From positions 124,001-188,000 of the forward strand of contig JANQOR010000023.1 in NCBI GenBank assembly GCA_028285685.1: DNA of 64,000 nt, in the 5' to 3' direction. Below the pieces are notes generated by a model. The model was not told the DNA's origin. It searched no databases and saw only the letters and a list, made by a program, of their open reading frames with translations. Source of the stretch: Cyclobacteriaceae bacterium. GTDB taxonomy: Bacteria > Bacteroidota > Bacteroidia > Cytophagales > Cyclobacteriaceae. Position 1 is the stretch's first letter; the number at the start of each line of letters is the position of its first letter. Below, in pieces: positions 9,761 through 18,728 of the stretch. A program made the translations under genes and the position numbers.

Positions 9761-10591
9761 TTACGGTTCATCAGAACCTAAAAAGGCCTGCATAGATGCC
9801 CACACAGCTGGAAAATCACAGTATAAAATGACGTGTCCACAACCAGGGATAATAGAAAGACGTGAATCTGACAAGTAGGTATGCGCGGCCAGGCAATCTT
9901 CTACTCGTGAATATTCATCATTATCACCACTCATCACCAGCACCGGGCATTTAATTTTCTCGAAAGTCTCCTTACTCACCAGACTGTTGTTGTATAGGTC
10001 ATTCAGCATTTGAAGGCTTTCATCCCAACGGTCAGGTTCGGGCATATTAGCCACTCGCTTCCTGAAATAATCACCATACTCACTCATTAAATTATCGGCG
10101 GAGTAGGAAGTAGGTGTTGAGCGGACTTTCACCGGATCATCACCCGCACCCATTGCAATTACTTTTTCTACAACATGCGGGTAAATTGCTGCTAACTTGT
10201 ATGCTGCGAATCCTCCATCACTAAACCCAATGACCGTCACTTTATCAAGCTCAAGGAACTGGATGAGCTTAAAGGCATCGCTTGCTCTTTGTTCGTAGGT
10301 ATAGGGCTCATTTCCAACATCTGATTTGACATGCCCCCGGGTGGCAAGGCATACTACTTGATATTTATCAGCAAGTTTTGGAATCAAAAATTCAAATTCA
10401 TCGATGTATCCAAACACACCACCATGCAGGATGAGGATAGGTGGGCCTTCTCCATAAATTTCATAGTAGAGATCGGTGTTGTTGCCAACATCGAAGTACT
10501 TACCTGCCTCGTCATTGTAACCATATGGAATGGTCTGAGCGGACAGTAGGCTACTTAAAAGAGTTTGAAAGACCAGTAATAACGTTCTCAT
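9761..10591 (-). CDS. Secreted alpha/beta hydrolase
   Basis: 276 residues from the ATG at 10589-10591, which gives a compact signal peptide ending in LSAQ; a TTG 12 nt upstream is possible but weaker. The alpha/beta-hydrolase core shows the oxyanion motif LHGG near residue 60, the nucleophile elbow GFSDGG, an acid in GDNDEYS and a C-terminal catalytic His in GCGHV. A cleavable signal places it in the periplasm. Such proteins hydrolyse esters or related bonds; no substrate can be assigned. It is 105 nt upstream of the GNAT gene on the same strand. Confidence 0.85.
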   Translation of the reverse strand: MRTLLLVFQTLLSSLLSAQTIPYGYNDEAGKYFDVGNNTDLYYEIYGEGPPILILHGGVFGYIDEFEFLIPKLADKYQVVCLATRGHVKSDVGNEPYTYEQRASDAFKLIQFLELDKVTVIGFSDGGFAAYKLAAIYPHVVEKVIAMGAGDDPVKVRSTPTSYSADNLMSEYGDYFRKRVANMPEPDRWDESLQMLNDLYNNSLVSKETFEKIKCPVLVMSGDNDEYSRVEDCLAAHTYLSDSRLSIIPGCGHVILYCDFPAVWASMQAFLGSDEP

Positions 10592-10710
10592 TCGATTAGA
10601 CAATTTTGACTGAATAGCAGTTAAAGCAAACCTTTCCTGGTTAGAACTGTCCGTTTAAATTGGTTCAAATCAGGTCAAGATGATTCAAGTAAAAACCGTC
10701 AATGTAGATG

Positions 10711-12861
10711 TCAGGGAGAAGTATTTTCTTTTGCTAGTGCTGAATACATCACCAGATCGCTTTCACTTTGCGAGTTGACTGTAAAGACAACAAGCTTATT
10801 GTCAATGTCAGCATCAAAATCCGTCACTTTATCCCTTGAGTTGATCTTGCCGATTGTTAGCACTTGATCCTTTCCAGGTGTGGACTTTATGAAAGACACT
10901 TCTGCTCCAACCTGATCAATGTAGGTAACAAAATTGTTTACGAACCTGTAGGATAAGTTCTTATAGGAATTCCTGCTAACAGGAGATGGTTTGCGACCCG
11001 GTTCGTTGAGATTAATTTTCCAAACTTGTTCCGTTTGGCTATTTAGGTAGAAGATTTCCTTTCCATCGATGGTGCTGGCGATGAATCCGTTTCTAACCAC
11101 CAGTTCCTGCAGATCATTTGAGAGATCACATCTCCATAGATCCCACCCTGTACCTGTTTTTACGGTATAAAATACAGCATCTCCATTTGGTGACCATGAT
11201 GGAAACATCTTTTCCGCTCCCGAATGAATTTCCTTCCAAACCTTTCCAGATTCAACTTCGAAAATGACGATTTTGGCTTGCTCTCCATTATGAAAGGAAT
11301 TTACAGCCACATGTCTGCCATTTGGCGACCAGGAAATTCCGTTGATATAACTCGCATTGATCTTGGTGAATTGTGCAAGGGACGTAGTCTCAAGATCATA
11401 CATATAAACCTCATACTGCCCGTTCCGGTTAGAAGCAAAAGCAAGATGGGTTGCGTCCGGATTTAATGAAGGCACGACATCATCTTTCGACGATGATGCG
11501 GCCATAATTGGGACAGCCACTCCGTCTTCGGATTTTAGAAGCCAAATGTCATTGAACATTCGACGTTGCTCAGCAAGGATTTTGTGTGATTTATGAGCAT
11601 ATCTTGGATAAGAACCGCTGATTCCCAGCTCAGACATCTCCCCGGTGTTCAGGCTGACTTTGTGAACTCTGCTCTCCAGATCACCTTGAACTGAAAACAA
11701 AATATGTTGTGCATCCATCGACCAGGAATGACCGGATATCGGGCTACCTATATGCTCCAACAGTTGGATATCACCGGTTTTAAGATCTAGCAGTTTGATA
11801 CCAAACTTCCCGGTTCCAGTTATTGATAAGAAGGATAAATACTTACCATCTGGTGAGTACATTGGGTTGTAATAAGCTAATTCTTCACTGTCCGGAATTG
11901 CGAGTTTGGATTTCGTTCTTGATTCAAGCGCATAGTCATAAATGCCGTAAGCAGCTGCGTTATGTTCCCCATCCACATAGGCTATTTTCTCTCCATCTGA
12001 AGACCAGGTCAATGTGGAATGATTGGTAATAGTTCTTGTTACCAGCTGTTCAGGTTCACCTCCTGAAGAGGACATTAGCAGTATAGAACTTACCTCCTGA
12101 TCGTTTCGAATGTATGCGATCTGTTGGCCATCTGGTGACCATGCGGATCCTTGCTCCCGACCGGGATGAGTCGTGAGTCGCTGAACTTCACCCTTCGTAT
12201 CTTTCAAGTAGATATCCCAATTCTTTGCCACACCGCCATCCCAACTGAAAGCAATTCGATTATCCACCGGGGAAGGGTTGGGAAAAATTTCCCTTCCTCC
12301 GAAGCTTGTGACCCAATCCGGATGATTGGAATACCACCTGTGTTCCGAACGATTTTTGCTCAAAAATGTGAACACGAAAACCACAACCATTAATCCGACA
12401 GTGACACCCATCCGAATGGCCAATGAATGATGAATTGCGTTTTTCCTTTTTACTGGAACCAACAGCTTATAGCCTTTTTTACTGATGGTCTTGATGATTT
12501 GAGGGTTGCGTTTGTTGTCGTCCAACACCTTTCTGAGCTTCGAGATGCAACGAGTAAGGGACTCTTCGGTCACGATGACTCCAGGCCAAATCTCCTGAAA
12601 CAACTCTTCTCGGGAAACAACCCGTCCATTAGCGTTTGCTAAATAACACAGGACCTGCATGACCTTCTCTTCCAGTTGCACTATAGCCTGAGAATTCTTG
12701 ACAATATTTTCACCAGGTATCACCGTCCATTTTGCAAGCCGAAAGTCTTTAGCGGTTTTATTGGTGCTCAAACGACGTTCTGATCTTCTTTTCTGAAACA
12801 TCAGGTTTTCCTCAGTTAAAATAATCGTGCTTTCATAGATCTCAACCGTAGATTTTGGCAT
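10711..12861 (-). CDS. CadC-like membrane regulator: winged helix plus PD40 beta-propeller
   Basis: 716 residues. An OmpR/PhoB-type winged-helix domain (about 40-138, with VVSREELFQEIWPGVIVTEE and SLTRCISKLRK-VL recognition-helix region and the wing IKTISKKGYKLL) is followed by one membrane helix (about 147-166) and a large C-terminal region of PD40/TolB-type propeller blades (SPDGQQIAYIRN, SPNGRHVAVNS, SPNGDAVFYTV). This is the one-component layout in which an outer sensor controls a cytoplasmic DNA-binding domain. Its ATG (12859-12861) is only 29 nt from that of the rightward CPBP gene, so it may control that operon. An internal ATG at 12799-12801 (MFQKRRSER) would lengthen the gap to about 89 nt and is a real alternative start. 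Confidence 0.88.
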   Translation of the reverse strand: MPKSTVEIYESTIILTEENLMFQKRRSERRLSTNKTAKDFRLAKWTVIPGENIVKNSQAIVQLEEKVMQVLCYLANANGRVVSREELFQEIWPGVIVTEESLTRCISKLRKVLDDNKRNPQIIKTISKKGYKLLVPVKRKNAIHHSLAIRMGVTVGLMVVVFVFTFLSKNRSEHRWYSNHPDWVTSFGGREIFPNPSPVDNRIAFSWDGGVAKNWDIYLKDTKGEVQRLTTHPGREQGSAWSPDGQQIAYIRNDQEVSSILLMSSSGGEPEQLVTRTITNHSTLTWSSDGEKIAYVDGEHNAAAYGIYDYALESRTKSKLAIPDSEELAYYNPMYSPDGKYLSFLSITGTGKFGIKLLDLKTGDIQLLEHIGSPISGHSWSMDAQHILFSVQGDLESRVHKVSLNTGEMSELGISGSYPRYAHKSHKILAEQRRMFNDIWLLKSEDGVAVPIMAASSSKDDVVPSLNPDATHLAFASNRNGQYEVYMYDLETTSLAQFTKINASYINGISWSPNGRHVAVNSFHNGEQAKIVIFEVESGKVWKEIHSGAEKMFPSWSPNGDAVFYTVKTGTGWDLWRCDLSNDLQELVVRNGFIASTIDGKEIFYLNSQTEQVWKINLNEPGRKPSPVSRNSYKNLSYRFVNNFVTYIDQVGAEVSFIKSTPGKDQVLTIGKINSRDKVTDFDADIDNKLVVFTVNSQSESDLVMYSALAKENTSP

Positions 12862-12890
12862 TAAAAAAAATCAGTGGTAAAGAGATCCAA

Positions 12891-13712
12891 ATGAGTAAAG
12901 TTATGAATCCTTCATCTAAAGGTGATCTGGGAACCAAAGTCAAACTCATCACTTTCCTGGTTCTCGCATTTGGTATTTCGACAGGTGCTTATTATTTCAA
13001 CAAACTGGTTGAAACAGGGGAGGTGACGGAGATATTTTTGAAATACACCGTCAAGTTTGGTCCGTCTATCGCGGGCCTGATTGTGGTGCATCGCTTTTAT
13101 GGAATTGCTGGGCTAAAGAGCCTATTACAAAAAGCGACAGCGGTAAAAATTCCTGCTCACTACTACATATGGGGACTTCTGTTTCCGTTGGCTGCTGCCC
13201 TCGTCGCTGTTGGATTCCTGTCATTTGCTACGTCGGTGGAAATTACCGATAGGGGTTTGTTATACATCCTCGAGGCTTATCTGATGTTGCTTTTGAGATT
13301 CACCTTCATCGGAGGCGGGTTAGGCGAGGAGCTGGGATGGCGGGGATTCATGCTTCCATTTTTGATGGATAAAATGAATCCACTCAAAGCAGCCATTTTG
13401 GTAGGTGTTGCCCACGGACTCTGGCACCTGCCAGCGTATGGTCTGGCCACCATTGCACTAACTCCCATGTCCATTGCCATGTCTGTTGTGATGAGCTATC
13501 TGTACTTAAAAACCAGGGGCAACCTGATGCTGATGATACTGATGCATGCGGCCGTCAATACCAGTGTGTCCTTTGTTGGAAAAGTCTTCCCGGATCTCAA
13601 CGGCAATTTGAACATCGTGATAACAACCATGCTTGTTTGGCTGGTTGTCGCCACGATACTGGGCTACAAACTGAAAAATACAACTCTATCATATGAAAAG
13701 AACAATAACTAA
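12891..13712 (+). CDS. CPBP family intramembrane metalloprotease
   Basis: 273 residues from the ATG at 12891; a TTG at 12855 in the same frame would overlap the divergent regulator and is unlikely. The hydrophobic protein carries the CPBP (ABI, CAAX-protease-like) motifs: EELGWRGF (the EExxxR glutamates and arginine), HGLWHLP and the C-terminal HAAVN histidine. This family includes CAAX-type prenyl endopeptidases and bacteriocin self-immunity proteins; the bacterial substrate is usually unknown. Its 3' end overlaps the next gene by 20 nt, so the two are co-translated. Confidence 0.9.
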   Translation: MSKVMNPSSKGDLGTKVKLITFLVLAFGISTGAYYFNKLVETGEVTEIFLKYTVKFGPSIAGLIVVHRFYGIAGLKSLLQKATAVKIPAHYYIWGLLFPLAAALVAVGFLSFATSVEITDRGLLYILEAYLMLLLRFTFIGGGLGEELGWRGFMLPFLMDKMNPLKAAILVGVAHGLWHLPAYGLATIALTPMSIAMSVVMSYLYLKTRGNLMLMILMHAAVNTSVSFVGKVFPDLNGNLNIVITTMLVWLVVATILGYKLKNTTLSYEKNNN

Positions 13713-14745
13713 AGCACTGCTGATTGTTGCTAATTCCTGGACTGTAGGACTTTCTAAGATCCATGCACAGGTTTCCTATCAGCAATCAAAATTATCTCCG
13801 GAGGTGTTGCTGTTTACACCAAATGAGAGAGGAGTGGGTAACAGTATTGCAATACTTGGTGAAAGCGGTGTGTTGGTAGTTGATGCTTCCTATTCACCAT
13901 CTGGTGCAAGAGAAATCATTCGAATGATTTCAGCGGAGACTGGTCTTCCAATTCAGTATCTGCTGAACACACATTGGCACGACGACCATATTTGGGGCAA
14001 TCAGTCCTTTAGGGAAGCTTTTCCGGATATAACCATATTGTCACACGTTGAGACGAGAAGGAGTATTGTGGAAAAGGCAATACCAAGTCTCTCTGCTACG
14101 ATCGTCGGGCTGGAATCTAGCGTCAAAGAACGAGATAGGATGATAGCTTCCGGAGAGGAAGGTGGACAGCTTCTCACGGAGGAGAGGAGGCAATTTCTGG
14201 CAAAACGTCAGCAACTGTTTAAATCGACGTTAGCGGATTTTAAAAAGATCGAACCGACCCTGCCAAATTTAGTTTTTCGTGATAGCCTAACACTGTTCTT
14301 GGGAAAAATGGAAGTAAGGTTGCTACATCTGGGTCAGGGACATACCGTCGGTGATGTGGTGGTTCACATCCCCGGAGCAAAGGTTATGATCCTGGGTGAT
14401 CTCATTACGAGACCCATTCCCGCAGGTTCGGTAGTTCCGCTTGAAAAACAGATCGCAACGCTGAAAAAGGTAGCTTCGATTGAGGCCGATATCTGGGTGT
14501 CTGGTCATGGTGAGGTAATGACAGATCAGACTACACTCAACGAGCAGATTGATTTACTCGAATCACTGCAAAAAGTAGTTCAGAAAGCACAGGAAGAAAA
14601 GCTCTCTTTGGATCAGTGCATGGCAATTGTTAGGGATCGTGCGCTCGGTTCGAATTTTACAAAAGGAGACCCGCGATTGATTGCCGCCTTTGAGCGGTTT
14701 TTTATTAGAGTTACTCTTGAGCCTCTCTTCACGACTAAAAATTGA
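13693..14745 (+). CDS. Secreted metallo-beta-lactamase-fold hydrolase
   Basis: 350 residues with a signal peptide ending near IHAQ. The MBL zinc motifs are present in order: HWHDDH (motif 2), LGQGHTVGD (motif 3 His), ILGDLI (motif 4 Asp) and SGHGEV (motif 5 His). A helical insert between motifs 2 and 3 (about residues 125-195) resembles that of subclass-B-like periplasmic hydrolases rather than glyoxalase II. The start lies inside the end of the CPBP gene. The likely role is hydrolysis of a periplasmic ester, lactone or lactam; beta-lactam resistance is not shown by sequence. Confidence 0.88.
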   Translation: MKRTITKALLIVANSWTVGLSKIHAQVSYQQSKLSPEVLLFTPNERGVGNSIAILGESGVLVVDASYSPSGAREIIRMISAETGLPIQYLLNTHWHDDHIWGNQSFREAFPDITILSHVETRRSIVEKAIPSLSATIVGLESSVKERDRMIASGEEGGQLLTEERRQFLAKRQQLFKSTLADFKKIEPTLPNLVFRDSLTLFLGKMEVRLLHLGQGHTVGDVVVHIPGAKVMILGDLITRPIPAGSVVPLEKQIATLKKVASIEADIWVSGHGEVMTDQTTLNEQIDLLESLQKVVQKAQEEKLSLDQCMAIVRDRALGSNFTKGDPRLIAAFERFFIRVTLEPLFTTKN

Positions 14746-14796
14746 TGAAGGTTGGATTTCTATTGGTTGCTGGGTCGAGATGCTTAAAGATGCTAG

Positions 14797-15078
14797 ATGC
14801 TAAGTGAATTAGAGGAGTTGGTTTTGGCTCTTGTCGTTGAACTGAACAGGGACGCCTACGGATTTTCGATCTTAGCGAGGTATCATGAAAAAACCGGAAG
14901 AGAGCTGAATATCAATGAGATCCATTCGGCTTTGCATGCATTGGAAGACAAAGACCTGCTGAGTTCTCAGAATGGTTTTGCCACAAAGGAGCGATCCGGT
15001 AGAAGAAAACGAGTGTATTCGCTGACCCAGAGAGGGAAGGAGAAATTGGATGAATTGTCATTCGGTGGCGACCGATGA
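14797..15078 (+). CDS. PadR family transcriptional regulator
   Basis: 93 residues. It starts 51 nt after the MBL gene on the same strand. The fold is a PadR-type winged helix: an N-terminal ELEELVLALVVELNRDAYGFSI helix, the recognition region INEIHSALHALEDKDLL, and a wing SGRRKRVYSLTQRGKEKL. PadR proteins of this short type repress neighbouring genes, often transporters or detoxification genes. It ends 27 nt before a convergent VOC gene. Confidence 0.9.
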   Translation: MLSELEELVLALVVELNRDAYGFSILARYHEKTGRELNINEIHSALHALEDKDLLSSQNGFATKERSGRRKRVYSLTQRGKEKLDELSFGGDR

Positions 15079-15105
15079 CTCCTTCCCTGAAAGGATCACC
15101 GGGCA

Positions 15106-15486
15106 TTATTCCATGGAATGCAAACCGACTCGATTGCCCTCTGTGTCGGTGATATAGGCGCAGAAACCATTTTCTCCAATGCTGAATTTGGGGGTGTCCA
15201 CTGTCCCACCGGCTGCTTCAACCCGAGCCTCAACTGCGCTAAGGTCAGGGTTACCATTAAGATAAATGATACTACCTTCCTGAGATGGCGTATGAGAATC
15301 GCTCTTCGCGATTCCTCCTGCTGCTTTCCCCGACCCGGGAGCATACGGAAAGAAGGCCAAAATAGTGTCTCCCATTTCCATCGTGGGCATTTCAATGTTG
15401 AAAATCGTCTCGTAAAATTTTTTAGCTCTGTCAATGTCAGTAGCGGGTATTTCGAACCAATTCAGATTGTTGGACTCTGTATTCAT
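15106..15486 (-). CDS. VOC family protein (glyoxalase/bleomycin-resistance fold)
   Basis: 126 residues with the paired beta-alpha-beta-beta-beta units of the VOC fold: WFEIPATDIDRAKKFYETIF opens the first module, and VEARVEAAGGTVDTPKF followed by ITDTEGNRVGLHS closes the second. The nearest relatives I know are small bacterial glyoxalase-like proteins of unknown substrate. It is close in layout to the secreted VOC protein at 59.8 kb, which also begins with FEIPATDI, so these are probably paralogues. The 146 nt upstream (15487-15632) hold no other gene. Confidence 0.88.
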   Translation of the reverse strand: MNTESNNLNWFEIPATDIDRAKKFYETIFNIEMPTMEMGDTILAFFPYAPGSGKAAGGIAKSDSHTPSQEGSIIYLNGNPDLSAVEARVEAAGGTVDTPKFSIGENGFCAYITDTEGNRVGLHSME

Positions 15487-15632
15487 AGTTGCAGTTTTTG
15501 TTTTGATTGACGATTTAACGGCACACGTCTGGACAACCTTGATCTATTATTTTTTTCAAATGAGATTGGACCCGGCGCTGGCCAACTTCAACAAATCAAT
15601 CATTTCACCGATACTTTCGTACCTTTTGGTTT

Positions 15633-16034
15633 GTGCAAAATGCGCTGTATCATATTGCGGATGCTTTCTTCTTCGTGTTTCACACAGCACTTATCTTATT
15701 CAACATGTTTGGGTGGATCCCCAAGCGATTCAGGCGTTATAATCTGTTGACGCTTTCAATGACAGTCTTTTCCTGGTTTGTGGTTGGTATTTGGTATGGT
15801 TGGGGCTACTGTTTTTGTACAGATTGGCATTGGATGGTTCGAGAGCGTTTGGGATATGTAGATAGTTCGAACTCGTACATAAGCTTGTTGGTCACGAAGC
15901 TCACCGGTCTGTCATTTTCCGATTCTTTAGTAGATACTGTGACTATATCTGTGCTGACTTTAAGCATTCTTTTTAGCTTGATCTTGAATATTCGCGATTT
16001 TAGGAGAAGAGGGAAGCACCATCTTAATGAATGA
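15633..16034 (+). CDS. DUF2784-like membrane protein
   Basis: 133 residues from a GTG at 15633; the frame has no ATG upstream before its stop at 15561. The sequence has three or four membrane helices and the hallmark stretch FHTALILFNMFGWIPK, then GIWYGWGYCFCTDWHW, a cysteine- and tryptophan-rich loop that I associate with DUF2784. Function is unknown. It lies between two VOC genes but is not tightly coupled to either. The start codon is the weak point of the call. Confidence 0.72.
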   Translation: MQNALYHIADAFFFVFHTALILFNMFGWIPKRFRRYNLLTLSMTVFSWFVVGIWYGWGYCFCTDWHWMVRERLGYVDSSNSYISLLVTKLTGLSFSDSLVDTVTISVLTLSILFSLILNIRDFRRRGKHHLNE

Positions 16035-16134
16035 GGAGTGTGGATCCTGGTATGCTCAAACATTTAAGGACTTACAGACCCAATTTTCAAATAATGCTAC
16101 AGGTCGTTAACTTTTACTTTCTAAATTTTGAGCT

Positions 16135-16578
16135 ATGCCGACAGTAAACGTATATCTGACTTTCAATGGAAATTGCGAAGAAGCTTTCAATTTCTATAAA
16201 TCCATATTCGGTGGAGAATTTGATTTCATGGGTAGATTTGGTGAGATGCCAGCCGAAGCTGGGGGTGATACAATTCCGGAAGACCAAAAAAATCGAGTGA
16301 TGCATGTTGGACTTCCCATTAGCAAGGAGACTACCTTTATGGGAAGTGACACAGGAGGCGAATGGGCAGCAGATTTCAAGATGGGCAATAACTTCTCCGT
16401 TTCTGTGACAGCTGACTCAAAGAGTGAGACTGATCGATTATTCACTGATTTGTCCTCAGGTGGCACTGTTACCATGCCACTAGCAGATACTTTCTGGGGT
16501 GACTACTTCGGCTCACTAACCGACAAGTTTGGTATCAACTGGATGGTCAGTTTTAACGACAAGCAAGGTCAACCGTAG
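16135..16578 (+). CDS. VOC family protein, PhnB-like
   Basis: 147 residues. VNVYLTFNGNCEEAFNFYKSIFGGEF is typical of the PhnB/YjdN branch of the VOC superfamily, followed by HVGLPI...MGSD and the C-terminal ADTFWGDYFGSLTDKFGINWM with the conserved W-G-D/x-G-x-D-x-G-W pattern. These are cytosolic dimers of uncertain function; the 3-demethylubiquinone methyltransferase label often attached to them has little support. Independent gene, 100 nt after the membrane protein. Confidence 0.88.
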   Translation: MPTVNVYLTFNGNCEEAFNFYKSIFGGEFDFMGRFGEMPAEAGGDTIPEDQKNRVMHVGLPISKETTFMGSDTGGEWAADFKMGNNFSVSVTADSKSETDRLFTDLSSGGTVTMPLADTFWGDYFGSLTDKFGINWMVSFNDKQGQP

Positions 16579-16591
16579 TAGTCAGGGTTGA

Positions 16592-17245
16592 TCAGAAGCA
16601 GCACAGTGGAAATTCCATGAAGAATTCACCAGTGAGGGATTTACCTGCATAAGATCCTCTCGACATGAATAAATTAAATTCTCCCATTAGCCAAATGGAT
16701 CCATCACCATGTCCGGCATAGTATTCCTTTACAGTGACAAATGAAGATTCAGGTTGAACGATTGAATGTGAAGCATGACCATATCCTGGCCCTCCAGGAT
16801 ATTCCCATTCACTTATGTCAATGAAAAATCCAAATGTTTGAAATCGCGTCCCTTGTCCATCAAAAAATGACTGAGCGAGTTCCTGGGATTCTTTCGTTAA
16901 TTCCCCAACAAGTTGATTATGGTCTGAAAAGTCATGTGAGTAGCCAAGAGTAAATGTGATGGTATCAACAAGATCGTTGACAATCCTGGCCCCAAATGTC
17001 GGATCACCGGTTCCACTCTCTGAAGGGAAGGAGTAGTTCAAAAACGCCTTATAGCCAGGCAAATCCTCGGTTAAATGTAAGATTGTGTCCTCAAGATTTA
17101 TGGTTAAGTAGGCATTCAAATTTTTAGGTTTGGGCGCCAGCTCCATTGATGGAAAAGTTTCCACCACTTCATCATCACTACATGATAAAAGGAAGGTAAG
17201 CAGCAAAATGAGGGGTTTCGCACTTGATTTTCTTAGTATATCCAT
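16592..17245 (-). CDS. Hypothetical lipoprotein
   Basis: 217 residues with a lipoprotein signal ending LLSCSDD, where acidic residues follow the cysteine. I do not recognise the mature domain. It is beta-rich, with a glycine- and aromatic-rich C-terminal part (YAGHGDGSIWLMGEF, SYAGKSLTGEFFMEFPLCCF) that could be a lipocalin-like or CHRD-like sandwich. Paired Cys residues stand two from the end. It is convergent with the PhnB-like gene, with 13 nt between stops. Confidence 0.75.
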   Translation of the reverse strand: MDILRKSSAKPLILLLTFLLSCSDDEVVETFPSMELAPKPKNLNAYLTINLEDTILHLTEDLPGYKAFLNYSFPSESGTGDPTFGARIVNDLVDTITFTLGYSHDFSDHNQLVGELTKESQELAQSFFDGQGTRFQTFGFFIDISEWEYPGGPGYGHASHSIVQPESSFVTVKEYYAGHGDGSIWLMGEFNLFMSRGSYAGKSLTGEFFMEFPLCCF

Positions 17246-17368
17246 AGCGTCGTTCTTTCGTGATCTGTCACTACGAACTTCATGTGATATTCTCAGAAAA
17301 GCTGTTTAAAAATGTTAAAAGAAATATGTCTTTGCATCTTTTAACACCCAATTCCGATGTGTTTGAGA

Positions 17369-17659
17369 CTAAGAACCACCAAATGGTGTACCGAAGATTC
17401 CGACTGCAAGTTCAGCCCAGACCAGCAGCAGTGCTACTATAATAACAATACAAATGCCGATTCGATACCTGAATTCGCTAATTTTTCTTATGGCTATCTC
17501 GCACATAAGTCCGGCGGTCAATAGCAAAATACCCGCAATTATAAAATCTCCGAATTTCCAATTCACTTCATCCGTCAGTTGCATTGCTACTAGTGGTATG
17601 AGTAGCAGAAGCCCTATTGCGATAAAGATTCCAATCAGCCTTTTATTTAGCGTGATCAT
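17369..17659 (-). CDS. Small hydrophobic membrane protein
   Basis: 96 residues from the ATG at 17657-17659; an upstream extension would add 31 residues of unrelated character. Three predicted helices (about 8-26, 35-53 and 68-90) separated by short charged loops. I know no family for it. It lies alone between the lipoprotein gene and the divergent DUF1569 gene. Confidence 0.6.
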   Translation of the reverse strand: MITLNKRLIGIFIAIGLLLLIPLVAMQLTDEVNWKFGDFIIAGILLLTAGLMCEIAIRKISEFRYRIGICIVIIVALLLVWAELAVGIFGTPFGGS

Positions 17660-17792
17660 ATCTGTTTTAATTAAAAGTACTTTGTAATTCAAAGTTAATA
17701 AGAAAAATCGTATTTGCCAATAGAATTGGTATGCCATACGCCTGTAAAACAATAGAAAAATTTAATTTGGTAGTGACAAGCACCTCCAACCA

Positions 17793-18251
17793 ATGAGTGT
17801 ACTGAACTACCAGACCAACATTTTCGATAAGAAGATAGCGATCCACTACATAGATAGAATTAACAAGTTAGAGGCAAGCACAGCTCCACTGTGGGGGAAA
17901 ATGAATTGTGCACAAATGCTTTCACATTGTTCGGGTGCATTTTATGAAGGTTCCAAAAAGCCAAGCTTATTCTGGCGGTTAAGGATCTACTTCTTTGCAC
18001 GCTCTGTTGTTATTGGTAAAAAACCGTACCCAAGGAGCATGAAGACTGCAGGGGATTTCATCCCGTCCTCAGCGAGTGATTTTGAGGCGGAAAAATTGAG
18101 ACTTATAAATGGAATTGAGAGAGTTCAGAAATTAGGTCCGGATTACTTCTTGACTAAGAAGCACCCAATCTTTGGCAAGATATCGTTACAAAATTGGGAC
18201 ACATTCTTTACGAAACATCTTGATCATCATCTAAGGCAGTTTGGCGTTTAA
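17793..18251 (+). CDS. DUF1569 (DinB-like) protein
   Basis: 152 residues. PLWGKMNCAQMLSHC at the N-terminus, KPYPRSMKTAGDF in the middle and FTKHLDHHLRQFGV at the C-terminus are the conserved blocks of DUF1569, a branch of the DinB/YfiT four-helix metalloenzyme superfamily. The histidines in SHC and LDHH are the probable metal ligands. Members may transfer thiols such as bacillithiol or mycothiol, but the reaction of this branch is not established. It ends 10 nt before a convergent gene. Confidence 0.87.
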   Translation: MSVLNYQTNIFDKKIAIHYIDRINKLEASTAPLWGKMNCAQMLSHCSGAFYEGSKKPSLFWRLRIYFFARSVVIGKKPYPRSMKTAGDFIPSSASDFEAEKLRLINGIERVQKLGPDYFLTKKHPIFGKISLQNWDTFFTKHLDHHLRQFGV

Positions 18252-18261
18252 TCTGGTTTAG

Positions 18262-18648
18262 TCAACTCCCTGCTGCATTTGTTGCTGCATATCCATAAGT
18301 CGTGCTAATGATTGGAACAATGAGGTACCTTAATCCTATTTGGAAAATATATTCCTGACCTGTCATGCCTGACATGGGAATTAGAATTACTATGTCAAGC
18401 AGGAGCAATAAAGCCATCCAAACCAATCCGGAGATCAGTGCATGTTTAGTATAGTTGCTGTCAACCCTCCTGAAACTTCGTATCGATGCGTAGGAGACGA
18501 CTACCACCAACGTGATAATCATGACGGATTTGAATAGAAAAATGTCGGTTGCCAGTTTTCCATTTGCATCATAGAAAAAGAAGCCCACAAGGAAGGGAAT
18601 GACCCAGATCAAAAGGCCTGGCAAAATCAAGCGAAGTGTCAATTTCAT
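18262..18648 (-). CDS. Four-helix membrane protein of unknown function
   Basis: 128 residues, ATG at 18646-18648. Four membrane helices (about 7-25, 38-57, 70-90 and 103-122) and no catalytic motif that I recognise. It has its own promoter: a -7 element TAGCTTTG on the minus strand (18678-18685) and, upstream of it, the box shared with the hydrolase-VOC operon and the AraC operon. It is therefore probably part of the same regulon, even though the VOC gene ends just 80 nt upstream. Confidence 0.72.
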   Translation of the reverse strand: MKLTLRLILPGLLIWVIPFLVGFFFYDANGKLATDIFLFKSVMIITLVVVVSYASIRSFRRVDSNYTKHALISGLVWMALLLLLDIVILIPMSGMTGQEYIFQIGLRYLIVPIISTTYGYAATNAAGS

Positions 18649-18677
18649 ATTCGGAGTAATTAGGTTTTGAATTTGCT

Positions 18678-18722
18678 CAAAGCTATTTCTCTCCTGGACT
18701 CAAAAATTGAACGAAAGCGACA
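18678..18722 (-). promoter_or_regulatory. Promoter with shared AraC-type box, copy 1
   Basis: On the minus strand the box TGTCG-CTTTCG-TTCAATTT occupies 18704-18722. It is followed 18 nt later by TAGCTTTG (18678-18685), an exact match to the Bacteroidota -7 consensus TAnnTTTG. Transcription would begin about 20-25 nt before the ATG of the four-helix membrane protein. The box covers the place where the -33 element would be, as expected for activator binding. Confidence 0.6.
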
Positions 18723-18728
18723 TCGATG

